Positions 16,471-24,671 of a DNA stretch of 64,000 nt are shown here, one piece after another. Position 1 is the stretch's first letter. Each line of letters opens with the position of its first letter. The DNA comes from Alkalihalobacillus sp. FSL W8-0930 (GTDB taxonomy: Bacteria; Bacillota; Bacilli; Bacillales; Bacillaceae_D). The stretch covers positions 3,596,001-3,660,000 of the forward strand of contig CP150183.1 of NCBI GenBank assembly GCA_037965595.1. The letters are read 5' to 3'. Under the pieces are notes generated by a model. That model saw nothing but the letters and a program-made list of their open reading frames with translations, was not told the DNA's origin and made no database searches. The translations under genes were made by a program, and so were the position numbers.

Positions 16471-16650
16471 TCTTCATATTTGTTTCCTTGTCTCCGTGAA
16501 ACTTTCTTTTTCTATGTAAACACCCATGAGATTCACTCTTCGATCAATAAGTGATATTATTACTCGTATTCTAATGTAAGAAGAATAAGGAATATCTAGA
16601 GGATAATATCTTAAACCAGGACTAAGGCAGGAATGTAAGGAGGCTGGCTG

Positions 16651-17001
16651 ATGTTTGCCTGTAAAGTAAGGTGCCGAACAACCGTCTTTCTAAAGGTTGA
16701 AGAAGACGAACTAACACTTGAGGAAGCAAAAGCACGATTTAACAAATTAAAAAAGCAGTCCAAAGTCATCTCAATTAAGAAAATCTACGACTACAAGCAT
16801 TGGAAGAATGATCACGGGGAAATAGCTGCCACAATGGAAGTCGACGTGCTGGTGCGTAACGACCCCTATGTTGATTACATGGCTGACTATGAATTAAGAG
16901 CCTGCCGTGTGATACGAGAAGAATTTTTCACAGCAGGTACAGCAATACAGGCACTTGATTCGCAGCGTTTTCAACCGTTACGGAAGCGTCCTTTTAGATA
17001 G
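16651..17001 (+). CDS. Hypothetical protein, 116 aa
   Basis: No recognised family. Soluble, mixed charge, no signal peptide. The order suggests an alpha/beta fold: strand CKVRCRTTVFLKV, helix with EEAKARFNKLKKQ, strand KVISIKKIYDYKHW, strand EIAATMEVDVLVR, then a helical C-terminus. AAGGAGG precedes the ATG by nine bases, which makes it a real gene. It is monocistronic and shares a terminator with the M48 gene. The first codons contain two Cys, one of which could be reactive. Confidence 0.7.
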   Translation: MFACKVRCRTTVFLKVEEDELTLEEAKARFNKLKKQSKVISIKKIYDYKHWKNDHGEIAATMEVDVLVRNDPYVDYMADYELRACRVIREEFFTAGTAIQALDSQRFQPLRKRPFR

Positions 17002-17036
17002 AAAAAGAAGCGAGCTCCCTGGCCCGCTTCTTTTTA
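17002..17036. terminator. Bidirectional intrinsic terminator
   Basis: AAAAAGAAGCG and CGCTTCTTTTT arms around a 12-base loop, between the 116-aa gene and the M48 gene. Confidence 0.85.
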
Positions 17037-18347
17037 TTTATTGACTGCTTCGATTAGTTCTTCTTTTGTATTGACATTCATTAAGTTGAGAGCACTATCT
17101 CCGTAATCATCTTCTACTTCTGGATCTGCTCCGTATTCAAGTAGAAGGGCTGCTGGCTCGTACACTCTGTTATACACCGTATAAATAAGTGGTGTCGTCC
17201 CGTAGTCATCTGGTACATTTGGATTTGCTCCTGCTTCCAACAACGCTTCCATTATGTCTAACTCTCCAAGATAAGAAGCTTGATGCAATGCAGTATCACC
17301 ATAATAATCTTGTTCGTCCAGGTCCACATCTTCTGCAATCAATCGGTTTACTTCTTCTAAATCTCCATTACTTACCGCATTACCTAGTTCAGTCATATCA
17401 TAATCATAATAACTGTCCTCATACTCTTCATATTCGGTAATCGAACTCAACTCTGAGCCGACCTCAGTTAGGACCGTTCCGAACACAACGCCTCCGAAAA
17501 CTAAACTAATAATAAGACCAATATAAATAGCAATCCCTACAGCACCCAATATAACAATACCAATAACCACTTTCCCTGCATCTTCTGTATAAACAGGTTT
17601 ATCTGTTTCACCCATAAACACACGCACAGATTGAATACGTTTTGGTAAGTTAGGATGAGTAGATAAGACTTCACTTAACCAAACCACACCATGTGACTCA
17701 GTAGATATTTGCTCAACAAACGCATCCTCATTCACTTCGGTATACGTTTTTTTACCGATACTTAAAATGGTTAAGGCTCGCTTAGCAGCGACAGGGTTAT
17801 TTGTGATAAACGCTGCCTCACGGTCACACGAGTATTCGCATGAACGACTGTACGCCTGAGCTAAGAAGGGAATAAACTGGGCAGGTGCAATAAGGATGTT
17901 CTTCCATACATGTCTGCGTCTCACGTGAGCCAACTCATGTGCAATAATAAAATCAAGCTCTTCCTTCCCTTGCTCACGTCCTAAATCAAAGATTTCAGAA
18001 TATAACACAACCATGTTGCGTCCCCAGAAGCGTGTGGCAAATGCATTTAAGATCCCTTCTGACTGAATGACAAACACATCAGGCACTTTTGCTAGTCCCA
18101 TTTGCTCTGACATAACTTTTACTCGTTCGTATACCTCTGGAAACTGATGCTCACTAATCCGCACACCATTGCCACGGATTGAACCGAGCATCATCATATT
18201 TAGGAACATCATAATTGCAAAAAGAACAAGGGCAATTCCGATTCCAATAACGGAAAAGGCTGCGATAAGATAAACAAACACACTAAAAATAATAGCTAAT
18301 ACAAAGTAAACCGTTTCTCTTGAAGACGTCATTTTATTCTGATCCAA
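17034..18347 (-). CDS. M48 metallopeptidase fused to ankyrin repeats
   Basis: A 437-residue integral membrane protein. Two hydrophobic segments at 12-55 precede an M48 peptidase domain with zinc motif HELAH at 137-141 and the downstream Glu ligand in SCEYSCDREA at about 171. A further one or two helices (about 258-294) are followed by ankyrin repeats from about 325 to the end (GDTALHQASYLGELDIMEALL, GTTPLIYTV, YGDSALNLM). TTG at 18347 is eight bases after GGAGG. M48 enzymes act in membrane protein quality control; the ankyrin tail probably selects a partner or substrate. An M48-ankyrin fusion is uncommon to my knowledge. Confidence 0.88.
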   Translation of the reverse strand: MDQNKMTSSRETVYFVLAIIFSVFVYLIAAFSVIGIGIALVLFAIMMFLNMMMLGSIRGNGVRISEHQFPEVYERVKVMSEQMGLAKVPDVFVIQSEGILNAFATRFWGRNMVVLYSEIFDLGREQGKEELDFIIAHELAHVRRRHVWKNILIAPAQFIPFLAQAYSRSCEYSCDREAAFITNNPVAAKRALTILSIGKKTYTEVNEDAFVEQISTESHGVVWLSEVLSTHPNLPKRIQSVRVFMGETDKPVYTEDAGKVVIGIVILGAVGIAIYIGLIISLVFGGVVFGTVLTEVGSELSSITEYEEYEDSYYDYDMTELGNAVSNGDLEEVNRLIAEDVDLDEQDYYGDTALHQASYLGELDIMEALLEAGANPNVPDDYGTTPLIYTVYNRVYEPAALLLEYGADPEVEDDYGDSALNLMNVNTKEELIEAVNK

Positions 18348-18520
18348 CGTTTTGTTCCTCCTGCTTGTACATATTTCTCTTCCATCATATCGGCTAACTC
18401 AAGATAATAATAGATAATATTGTCATAGATAAGTAACTTTTTTTGTTGGAACTTCAGACTTTTCCGATAGAATATTGGAATGATCTAGATCTTTTCAAAA
18501 AAGTTTGATATATTTTAAAT

Positions 18521-18539
18521 GATAATGATATTCATTACT
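18521..18539 (+). promoter_or_regulatory. Fur box
   Basis: GATAATGATATTCATTACT, a near-perfect 19-bp Fur operator 22 bases before the start of the binding-protein gene. It implies iron-repressed transcription. Confidence 0.85.
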
Positions 18540-18560
18540 AATTAATCCGGAGGTACATTC

Positions 18561-19535
18561 ATGCAGTGGAATAAACGAACAAGTCTAGCATTCATTCTTG
18601 GCCTCACTCTCATCCTTGGGGCGTGTAACGCAAACTCTGAAACAGAAACTACTACTGAAGGAAATACAGATTCAGAAAACACTGAAACAAAGGTCTTTGA
18701 ATTAAACGGTAGTGAGGTTGACATTCCAACTAACCCTGAACGCATTGTGACGGACATCTATGCTGGAGAGTTCTTTTCAGTAGGAGCAAATGTCGTTGGT
18801 GCCGGTTCTTGGAGCTTTGGGAATCCCCTCCTTGAGGAGCAATTAGCTGATGTTACAGACATTGGAGACCCTGTAAACCTTGAGACAGTATTAGCTGCTG
18901 AGCCCGATTTAATCGTCGTGATGAGCGACGAGAATCTTGATGAGCTCGAAGCCATTGCTCCAACTGTTGTTATTCCATATAACACTACAACGACAACTCA
19001 GGACACAGTTGCTTTATTTGGTGAAATTGCAGGACGCGAGCAAGAAGCGGAACAATTTATTTCTGACTTTGAAGAGAAAGCAGCTCAAGGTCGACAAGAG
19101 CTTGAAGGCGTAATTGAAGATGGTGCCACAGTTGGTCTTTATGAAATGACAGACAAGGGTGCATTTTGGGTGTTCGGTGATGCTGGAGGCCGTGGGGGTC
19201 AAGCGTTATACAATGCTTTGGGACTCGAGGCACCTGAAACCATTCAATCAGACATTATTGAAACCGGTGAAGTAAAGGAACTATCCATGGAAGTTGTCCC
19301 TGATTACGCAGCAGACTATATTTTTATTACCGATTATAATCCTGAAGGGACAAGCAATAGCCTTGATCAATTCACTGAGTCTGCGATCTGGAACGACCTT
19401 GATGCAGTAAAGAATAATCGCGTGTTTGTAAATGATTTTGATACGTTTTATCCATATAACCCGATTTCTGTTTCTCATCAAATTGATCTGTTTGTTGAGA
19501 TGATTAAAGAGCGAGCCACAGAAAACGGAGAATAA
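18561..19535 (+). CDS. Iron-siderophore ABC transporter substrate-binding lipoprotein
   Basis: A 324-residue class III (FhuD/FeuA-type) binding protein. The signal peptide ends in the lipobox ILGAC (Cys22), then an acidic Ser/Thr/Glu-rich linker, then the two lobes with [10 protein letters not shown] and a long connecting helix. CCGGAGG precedes the ATG. A Fur box covers the promoter. No permease or ATPase gene is adjacent, so it must use a transporter encoded elsewhere, as the orphan binding protein YxeB does in B. subtilis. Hydroxamate siderophores are the likeliest ligands, but this is inference. Confidence 0.88.
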   Translation: MQWNKRTSLAFILGLTLILGACNANSETETTTEGNTDSENTETKVFELNGSEVDIPTNPERIVTDIYAGEFFSVGANVVGAGSWSFGNPLLEEQLADVTDIGDPVNLETVLAAEPDLIVVMSDENLDELEAIAPTVVIPYNTTTTTQDTVALFGEIAGREQEAEQFISDFEEKAAQGRQELEGVIEDGATVGLYEMTDKGAFWVFGDAGGRGGQALYNALGLEAPETIQSDIIETGEVKELSMEVVPDYAADYIFITDYNPEGTSNSLDQFTESAIWNDLDAVKNNRVFVNDFDTFYPYNPISVSHQIDLFVEMIKERATENGE

Positions 19536-19635
19536 TCCTATTCCCCTTTCGGCTTCTGTACATTGTGCTTTGAATATTGTATGGTTAAGGCAAATCAATC
19601 AGAACCGTACAAGATCAAAGCTAGGATGTGTCAAC

Positions 19636-20343
19636 ATGCGAATCAACAAATTTATTAGTGAAACTGGAAAGTCCTCTCGTCGGGGAGCTGACAAGCTGAT
19701 TAACAGTGGCCGCGTGACGATTAATGGTAAAGTAGCGAAGCTCGGGGACCAAGTGAACCCTGGTGATAACGTGGTCGTAAACGGTGAGTCCATTAACATT
19801 GTAAAAAACAACGTGTATATTGCGCTAAACAAACCAGTGGGCATCACAAGTACATCAGAGAAAAAGGTAAAGGGGAATATCATTGACCTGGTGAATCACC
19901 CACTCAAAGTTAACCATGTAGGGCGATTGGACAAGGATTCAGAAGGTCTCATTTTACTGACAAACGATGGTGACATTGTAAATGAAATTCTTCGCGCAGA
20001 AAATCGTCATGAAAAAGAGTACATTGTCTCTGTCGATAAACCAATTACTCCGGAATTTCTGAAACAAATGTCTGAGGGTGTTCATATTCTTGGTACAAAA
20101 ACCTTACCGTGTAAAGTGACTCAGCTCTCGAAGTTTGAGTTTGAGATTATCTTAACACAAGGCTTAAACCGACAAATTCGCAGAATGTGTGAAGAACTAG
20201 GATACGAAGTGTATCGCCTTCAACGTACACGTATTATGAATATTCACTTGAAGAACCTACCCGTTGGTCAGTGGCGTGATTTAACAAAAAAAGAACGGAC
20301 GCAGCTTTTTAAGGAGTTAAATTACGAACCTAGAGAATGGTAA
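19636..20343 (+). CDS. rluF: 23S rRNA pseudouridine synthase, RluF/RsuA family
   Basis: A 235-residue RsuA-type pseudouridine synthase. Residues 1-60 are an S4 RNA-binding domain ([20 protein letters not shown]), then the catalytic domain with [13 protein letters not shown] (catalytic Asp99) and [10 protein letters not shown] near 180. The order and length match the 23S rRNA U2604-type RluF enzymes. The frame starts earlier, but the S4 domain begins at the ATG at 19636, preceded by TAGGATG. Monocistronic. Confidence 0.85.
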   Translation: MRINKFISETGKSSRRGADKLINSGRVTINGKVAKLGDQVNPGDNVVVNGESINIVKNNVYIALNKPVGITSTSEKKVKGNIIDLVNHPLKVNHVGRLDKDSEGLILLTNDGDIVNEILRAENRHEKEYIVSVDKPITPEFLKQMSEGVHILGTKTLPCKVTQLSKFEFEIILTQGLNRQIRRMCEELGYEVYRLQRTRIMNIHLKNLPVGQWRDLTKKERTQLFKELNYEPREW

Positions 20344-20380
20344 GTTGATAAATGAAGAGGACGCCGGGACATAACATTAA

Positions 20381-20536
20381 TGCGGATAACAAAACACGAA
20401 CGTAGCACCAAATCCGCTTCAGGTGAAGCCCTTGCACCTGCGGGAACGGCCTCAGCCCCTTTCGCGGGAAAACGCCGCTACAGTGTCTTCACCGCGTTAT
20501 GTTCCGTAGGAGTCTCGGGTTCACACCCGCTCGTTC
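20381..20536. repeat. Decayed copy B of an interspersed Bacillaceae repeat
   Basis: Blocks ATCCGCTTC, GGGAACGGCCTCAGCCCC, GCTACAG and CCGTAGGAGTCTCGGGTTC in order. GAACG near the left end and CGTTC at the right end form short terminal inverted repeats. Small ORFs across it are not genes. Confidence 0.6.
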
Positions 20537-20549
20537 AAATAAAAACACG

Positions 20550-20592
20550 AATGGCGAATGATTCTGCAATTAAATCATTCGCCATTTTTTAA
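20550..20592 (+). terminator. Intrinsic terminator
   Basis: 14-bp arms AATGGCGAATGATT and AATCATTCGCCATT followed by TTTT. It ends transcripts from rluF after the repeat, and can also act weakly on the opposite strand. Confidence 0.85.
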
Positions 20593-20623
20593 TTTAGTTA
20601 TATCCCAAGCCCTTTTTTGTTCG

Positions 20624-21634
20624 TTAAAACCCATCCACAACAACTTTGCCAATCATGCTCCCACTCTCGACCATTTGATGCGCCTGCTTAATGGTTTTTG
20701 CTTCGATTGGGTGTAGTGTTTCTGTGAGCGTTGTTTGCAGGTGACCTTCTTCAACGAGGTGACTCACTTGGTTTAACAGCTCTTGTTGCTTTTTCATATC
20801 GCTTGTTTCATACATCGCACGAGTGAACATAAACTCCCAGACAAACGTTGCACTCTTGCTTTTTAACACATTTAGATCAAGTGGATCTTTGTTTTCTACA
20901 ATGGAGCATATCTTTCCTTGTGGCTTAATGATTGTAGCCATAGCATCCCAGTGTTGATCCGTGTTATTTAAACAGAAAATGTAATCAACTTCTTCGGATA
21001 ATTGTTCTTCTAGAGAGTGATGGTGATTAACCACTCCGTCTGCCCCAAGCTTACGAACCCATGTTGATGTCTCTTCGCGTGATGCGGTTGCGGTCACATG
21101 TAAACCAGCCCACTTCGCCAGTTGTATTGCGATAGAACCTACACCACCTGCTCCACCAATAATGAGAAGATGCTTCTCTTTATTTTGCTCCGTCTGCTCT
21201 GGATCAATGGCTAACCTTTCAAACAAACCTTCCCAGGCTGTAATCGTGGTTAAAGGAAATGCAGCAGCTTTTGCAAAATCAAGCGTCCGCGGTTTTTGTC
21301 CTACAATTCGTTCGTCCACCAGCTGGTATTCGCTATAAGAGCCTGGTCGCGTGATACTTCCTGCATAATAGACTTCATCTCCCACTCTAAAGTCTGTACA
21401 GTCTTCACCCACGGCCTCAACAATCCCACTTGCATCCCAACCCAGAACACGCGGCTCCTCTTCCACATCATCCTTTGGTGCACGTTGTTTTGTGTCAACA
21501 GGATTCACTGAAACCGCCATAACTTTAACAAGGAGATCCCGGCCAGTCGGTTCAGGTTTCTCAAGTTCCACATCTAGGAAGCTTTCTTCATGCTCAATTG
21601 GTAAGTAGCGTTTTAGTCCAACTGCTTTCATCAT
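20624..21634 (-). CDS. Zinc-less alcohol dehydrogenase/quinone reductase family protein
   Basis: A 336-residue medium-chain dehydrogenase/reductase of the quinone oxidoreductase (zeta-crystallin) group. It has GWDASGIVEAVGEDC in the catalytic domain and the NADPH motif GGAGGVGSIAIQLAKWAG in the Rossmann domain, and lacks the zinc-binding Cys set. It probably reduces quinones or enones with NADPH. Two ATGs in tandem; GGAGACG stands eight bases before the first at 21634. Confidence 0.88.
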   Translation of the reverse strand: MMKAVGLKRYLPIEHEESFLDVELEKPEPTGRDLLVKVMAVSVNPVDTKQRAPKDDVEEEPRVLGWDASGIVEAVGEDCTDFRVGDEVYYAGSITRPGSYSEYQLVDERIVGQKPRTLDFAKAAAFPLTTITAWEGLFERLAIDPEQTEQNKEKHLLIIGGAGGVGSIAIQLAKWAGLHVTATASREETSTWVRKLGADGVVNHHHSLEEQLSEEVDYIFCLNNTDQHWDAMATIIKPQGKICSIVENKDPLDLNVLKSKSATFVWEFMFTRAMYETSDMKKQQELLNQVSHLVEEGHLQTTLTETLHPIEAKTIKQAHQMVESGSMIGKVVVDGF

Positions 21635-21718
21635 TTTATCGTCTCCTCTTTATTCATCTATGTATCTCTATACCCTTGCATGCAGTCGTGTAACTTCTTT
21701 TATACCCGCTCCCGGTTT

Positions 21719-21814
21719 AGCTGACACGCTTTCCTAGGGAGGACGGTGAACTAACCCTGGCTTTGCCAGTCTTATTTCACCCCTGTCCTTTGTTCCCTTA
21801 GGAGTCGGTCAGCC
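21719..21814. repeat. Copy C of the interspersed repeat, with terminal inverted repeats
   Basis: Bounded by GCTGAC (21720-21725) and GTCAGC (21808-21813). Inside are CGCTTTCCTAGGGA, GACGG and TTCCCTTAGGAGTC, the left and right blocks that also occur in copies A and B. Compact, about 95 bp. Confidence 0.55.
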
Positions 21815-21910
21815 AACCCGTCCGCTATCATATTAACAATCGATTTAGCCTCATGAATAAAGCGGGACATGCATATGCTTGTACAAAGCATTGTGAAAGG
21901 AATGGAATGT

Positions 21911-22810
21911 ATGTCACTATCTACACCTTCTTCTGCTGCATCAATGTATGCTCTTCTCTCAATCAGCTTTTGGGGTGTTTCCTTTGTCTCAACCAAAGCT
22001 GTTCTTCATACACTTGACCCCTTAACACTCTTAGTTCTTCGCTTTGGCATTGGGGCTTTGTTTCTATTTTTTCTAATTATTTCCCAGGGAATAAGTTTAC
22101 GAATTCAGCTAAAGTACATGCCTCACCTTATCATACTCGGCGTACTTGGTGTATTTGTTCACCAGCTCCTTCAAGCGTCTGCCCTGCTTACGATCGATGC
22201 CTCTGCTGCCGGATGGATGATTTCGTTTGCACCGGTCTTCACGATGTTTCTATCCATTCTTTTTTTACAAGAACGCATATCGCCTTTTAAAATAGGTGGG
22301 GTCCTTCTTGCAGTCATTGGCGTCCTACTTATAACAACCGCCAGATCGGGACATTCCCTCTCATTTGGTCTTCAAATAGGCTACTTCCTAATGCTTGCGA
22401 GCACATTTAATTGGGCGGTTTATTCGATTTTACTAAAGAAATTAGCCGTTCCCCTCCCTTCAATTGTAATTACCTTTTATATGTGTACATTTGGATTTGT
22501 ACTCACTCTTCCCTTTCTTTTTCAAACAAAGGGTTGGCAGGCACTGCCTCTATTGTCCGGGTCAGAATGGCTTCATCTTATCTTTTTAGGCGTATTCGTA
22601 TCAGGGGTTTCCTATTGGTTCTGGGCGAAATCATTAGAAGTGATGGAAGCATCGAAGGTCTCTGCTTTTCTCTATCTTGAACCACTTACCACACTTATTG
22701 CCGCTGTCCTTTTACTACACGAGGAAATCTTACTCATAAGTGTACTTGGCGGTATCATAGTTATCTTAGGAGTCATCATTGCCAATCGTCCAGTTGTATC
22801 TAATAAATAA
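21911..22810 (+). CDS. EamA/DMT family transporter
   Basis: A 299-residue drug/metabolite transporter with ten helices from two EamA domains (MYALLSISFWGVSFVSTKAV at the start, then LASTFNWAVYSILLKK for the second domain). ATG at 21911 follows AAAGGAATGGA; the frame opens 14 codons earlier without a ribosome site. It is followed after 10 bases by cysteine dioxygenase, so the pair is almost surely cotranscribed, pointing to transport of cysteine, cysteine sulfinate, taurine or a related compound. Confidence 0.87.
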   Translation: MSLSTPSSAASMYALLSISFWGVSFVSTKAVLHTLDPLTLLVLRFGIGALFLFFLIISQGISLRIQLKYMPHLIILGVLGVFVHQLLQASALLTIDASAAGWMISFAPVFTMFLSILFLQERISPFKIGGVLLAVIGVLLITTARSGHSLSFGLQIGYFLMLASTFNWAVYSILLKKLAVPLPSIVITFYMCTFGFVLTLPFLFQTKGWQALPLLSGSEWLHLIFLGVFVSGVSYWFWAKSLEVMEASKVSAFLYLEPLTTLIAAVLLLHEEILLISVLGGIIVILGVIIANRPVVSNK

Positions 22811-22820
22811 GGAGGTTTCC

Positions 22821-23372
22821 ATGGATTACCTTCAAAGAATTGAACAAGGGCTGAAGCAGCTAACCTCCCCTACAAAGGAAGAGCTGAGGGGAGCCCTCAT
22901 TTCCTTAAATACAACCATGCACGATCTCAAGCCCTTTTTACAAATGGATCCCTACAAGCCTTATTACCGTAAGCTTTTATTTCAAAATGATGAAGTGGAA
23001 CTGCTTCTCATGAATTGGTCTGACCTCTCTTGTGCTCCTCACGATCATGGACACTCCTCCGGTTGGATTCAGATCATGACAGGATCAACGATTAACACCG
23101 TGTACAGAGTAGATATAGGAGAACTGCCCGAAGCCTACTTTTCACGGCTGGAGCAACACGGGACCATATTCTTTGCCCCAAAATATGGGGTACACAAGAT
23201 GCGTGCAAAAGAAGAAACGCTCGTTACACTACACCTGTACTCCCCACCTATTAAAGATATGATTGTTTATGATCTCAAGAAGTGTGCTGCATGTATGGTA
23301 TCAGATCAATGTGGCGCATGGTGGCCAGAGGAGCAACGAGAAAAAGTGAAGGAGTGGAGACTAGACCAATAG
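22821..23372 (+). CDS. cdo: Cysteine dioxygenase
   Basis: A 183-residue cupin of the bacterial cysteine dioxygenase family; it oxidises L-cysteine to cysteine sulfinic acid with O2 and Fe(II). Iron ligands are His74 and His76 (APHDHGHSSGW) and His125 (KYGVHKMRA). AAGGAGG is nine bases before the ATG at 22821. Translationally close to the DMT transporter upstream. Its 3' end overlaps the convergent AEC gene by 12 bases, with no terminator between them. Confidence 0.87.
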   Translation: MDYLQRIEQGLKQLTSPTKEELRGALISLNTTMHDLKPFLQMDPYKPYYRKLLFQNDEVELLLMNWSDLSCAPHDHGHSSGWIQIMTGSTINTVYRVDIGELPEAYFSRLEQHGTIFFAPKYGVHKMRAKEETLVTLHLYSPPIKDMIVYDLKKCAACMVSDQCGAWWPEEQREKVKEWRLDQ

Positions 23373-24281
23373 AGGCTCCAATAGACGAACCAGTTTAAGT
23401 AATAGAATGACCGTCCCCGAAGCGGCAAGAGTTGTAAGTAACACCGAAACCGTAGCAAGCTTTGTATCACCGCCATAGGTCTCAGCAAATAAACAAATCG
23501 TCGGAGCACAAGGAGTAGCTGATAAAACCAGCGCTACTGCTATCCATTCAAAAGGCAATCCTAGAAATAAGACAGGAATCATAAAGAGCAAAGGTAAAAC
23601 AATGAGTCTTAAGACAACGATCAGCCAAGTAAGCTTCGAACGCATATACTGCGTCCATTCACCAATGGGGATCGATGCCGTGAAACACCCAATCACAAGC
23701 ATGGAAAGCGGGACTGTCATCTGTCCTATATTGGAAACAGCATGAAGTATAAAAGGCGGGAGAGAAATAGGTAAAAAGAAAAAACACAAACCGATCAGTG
23801 TAGCCAGCAGCCCTGGATTTTTCCAAAGGCCAAGTACACGAGAGCGGTCTGCCGTTTGCTTCATCAACCAAATGCCATAGGTCCAAATGAAAATAAAATA
23901 CACCAGATTAAACACCATGGCTAAAAATAAATAGTCCGGTCCAAGCAGCTGGGTCACCATCGCAACTCCAATAAACCCTTGATTGCCAAATAACAACAGG
24001 TTCTGAAACACGCCCGCCGTCTCACTCCCTAACCGTAGCCACTTGGACATGAGTCTCACATAAATCGCCGTAGTAGCTAGAAAATAAACAGACAGGAGAA
24101 TAAGCACACCTATCCCCACACCTACACTCCGGTCAAATGGAACATGGAGTGAAGAAATAATTAAAGAAGGCAATGTCACATACAAAAGCAGGTTGGTGAG
24201 CACAGGCCGACTCCCTGTGCCAAGCCACCCTAGACGATAGGCGACAAACCCGATACAGAAGATAACGTACAACTCTACCAT
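23361..24281 (-). CDS. AEC family transporter
   Basis: A 306-residue auxin-efflux-carrier family permease with about ten helices, a distant paralogue of the one at 12.7 kb. Segments NLLLYVTLPSLIISSLHVPF, FGNQGFIGVAMV and SATPCAPTICLFAETYGG mark the two halves. ATG at 24281 is six bases after GGGAGGG. It overlaps the end of the cysteine dioxygenase gene on the other strand. Substrate unknown, probably an organic acid or amino acid. Confidence 0.87.
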   Translation of the reverse strand: MVELYVIFCIGFVAYRLGWLGTGSRPVLTNLLLYVTLPSLIISSLHVPFDRSVGVGIGVLILLSVYFLATTAIYVRLMSKWLRLGSETAGVFQNLLLFGNQGFIGVAMVTQLLGPDYLFLAMVFNLVYFIFIWTYGIWLMKQTADRSRVLGLWKNPGLLATLIGLCFFFLPISLPPFILHAVSNIGQMTVPLSMLVIGCFTASIPIGEWTQYMRSKLTWLIVVLRLIVLPLLFMIPVLFLGLPFEWIAVALVLSATPCAPTICLFAETYGGDTKLATVSVLLTTLAASGTVILLLKLVRLLEPLLV

Positions 24282-24346
24282 GTGCGACCCTCCCTCGCGT
24301 TTAAGATGATCGTTTATCTTATTCAGGAAAGAGGGTTTAGGGAATG

Positions 24347-24375
24347 AAAAAGAGACCAGGCATGTGCCTAGTCTC
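24347..24375 (-). terminator. Intrinsic terminator of DUF3006 gene
   Basis: Minus-strand arms GAGACTAGGCA and TGCCTGGTCTC followed by TTTTT; the stop codon lies within the stem. Confidence 0.8.
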
Positions 24376-24640
24376 CATTATTCTTCCTTTTCATCTTTTT
24401 TTGCTCTCGTAATTGTGCCATCTTGCCTCGAATCCGCTTTGTTTGTGCGTGTGTTGCACTCTCGTCTAATTGAACGGATTTGATTTCATGATCCTCACAC
24501 TTAACGAGCAAAAGACTTCCTTCCTTTGCCTCGCTCGGAAGGAGATCTCGCTTTAAATGGAATTCTTTCTCTTCACTCCCCACTAACAACACGGCGATGC
24601 TTTGATCTTCAAAACGATCAAGAACTGCTTTTTCCAACAT
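24368..24640 (-). CDS. DUF3006 family protein
   Basis: A 90-residue small beta-barrel-like protein: KAVLDRFEDQSIAVLLVG, then FHLKRDLLPSEAKEGSLLLV, then a basic tail. This is the DUF3006 pattern, commonly encoded beside ComEC-like secreted MBL hydrolases, as here (32 bases downstream). AGGGAGC precedes the ATG. Function unknown; cytoplasmic, since no signal peptide is present. Confidence 0.85.
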   Translation of the reverse strand: MLEKAVLDRFEDQSIAVLLVGSEEKEFHLKRDLLPSEAKEGSLLLVKCEDHEIKSVQLDESATHAQTKRIRGKMAQLREQKKMKRKNNGD

Positions 24641-24671
24641 AACATGCTCCCTTCATTTGGAGTGGCCGTCA

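Noticed and set aside
20510-20535. tRNA T-arm-like sequence CGGGTTCACACCCG
   Set aside because: No acceptor, D or anticodon arms fit around it; it belongs to the interspersed repeat copy B.
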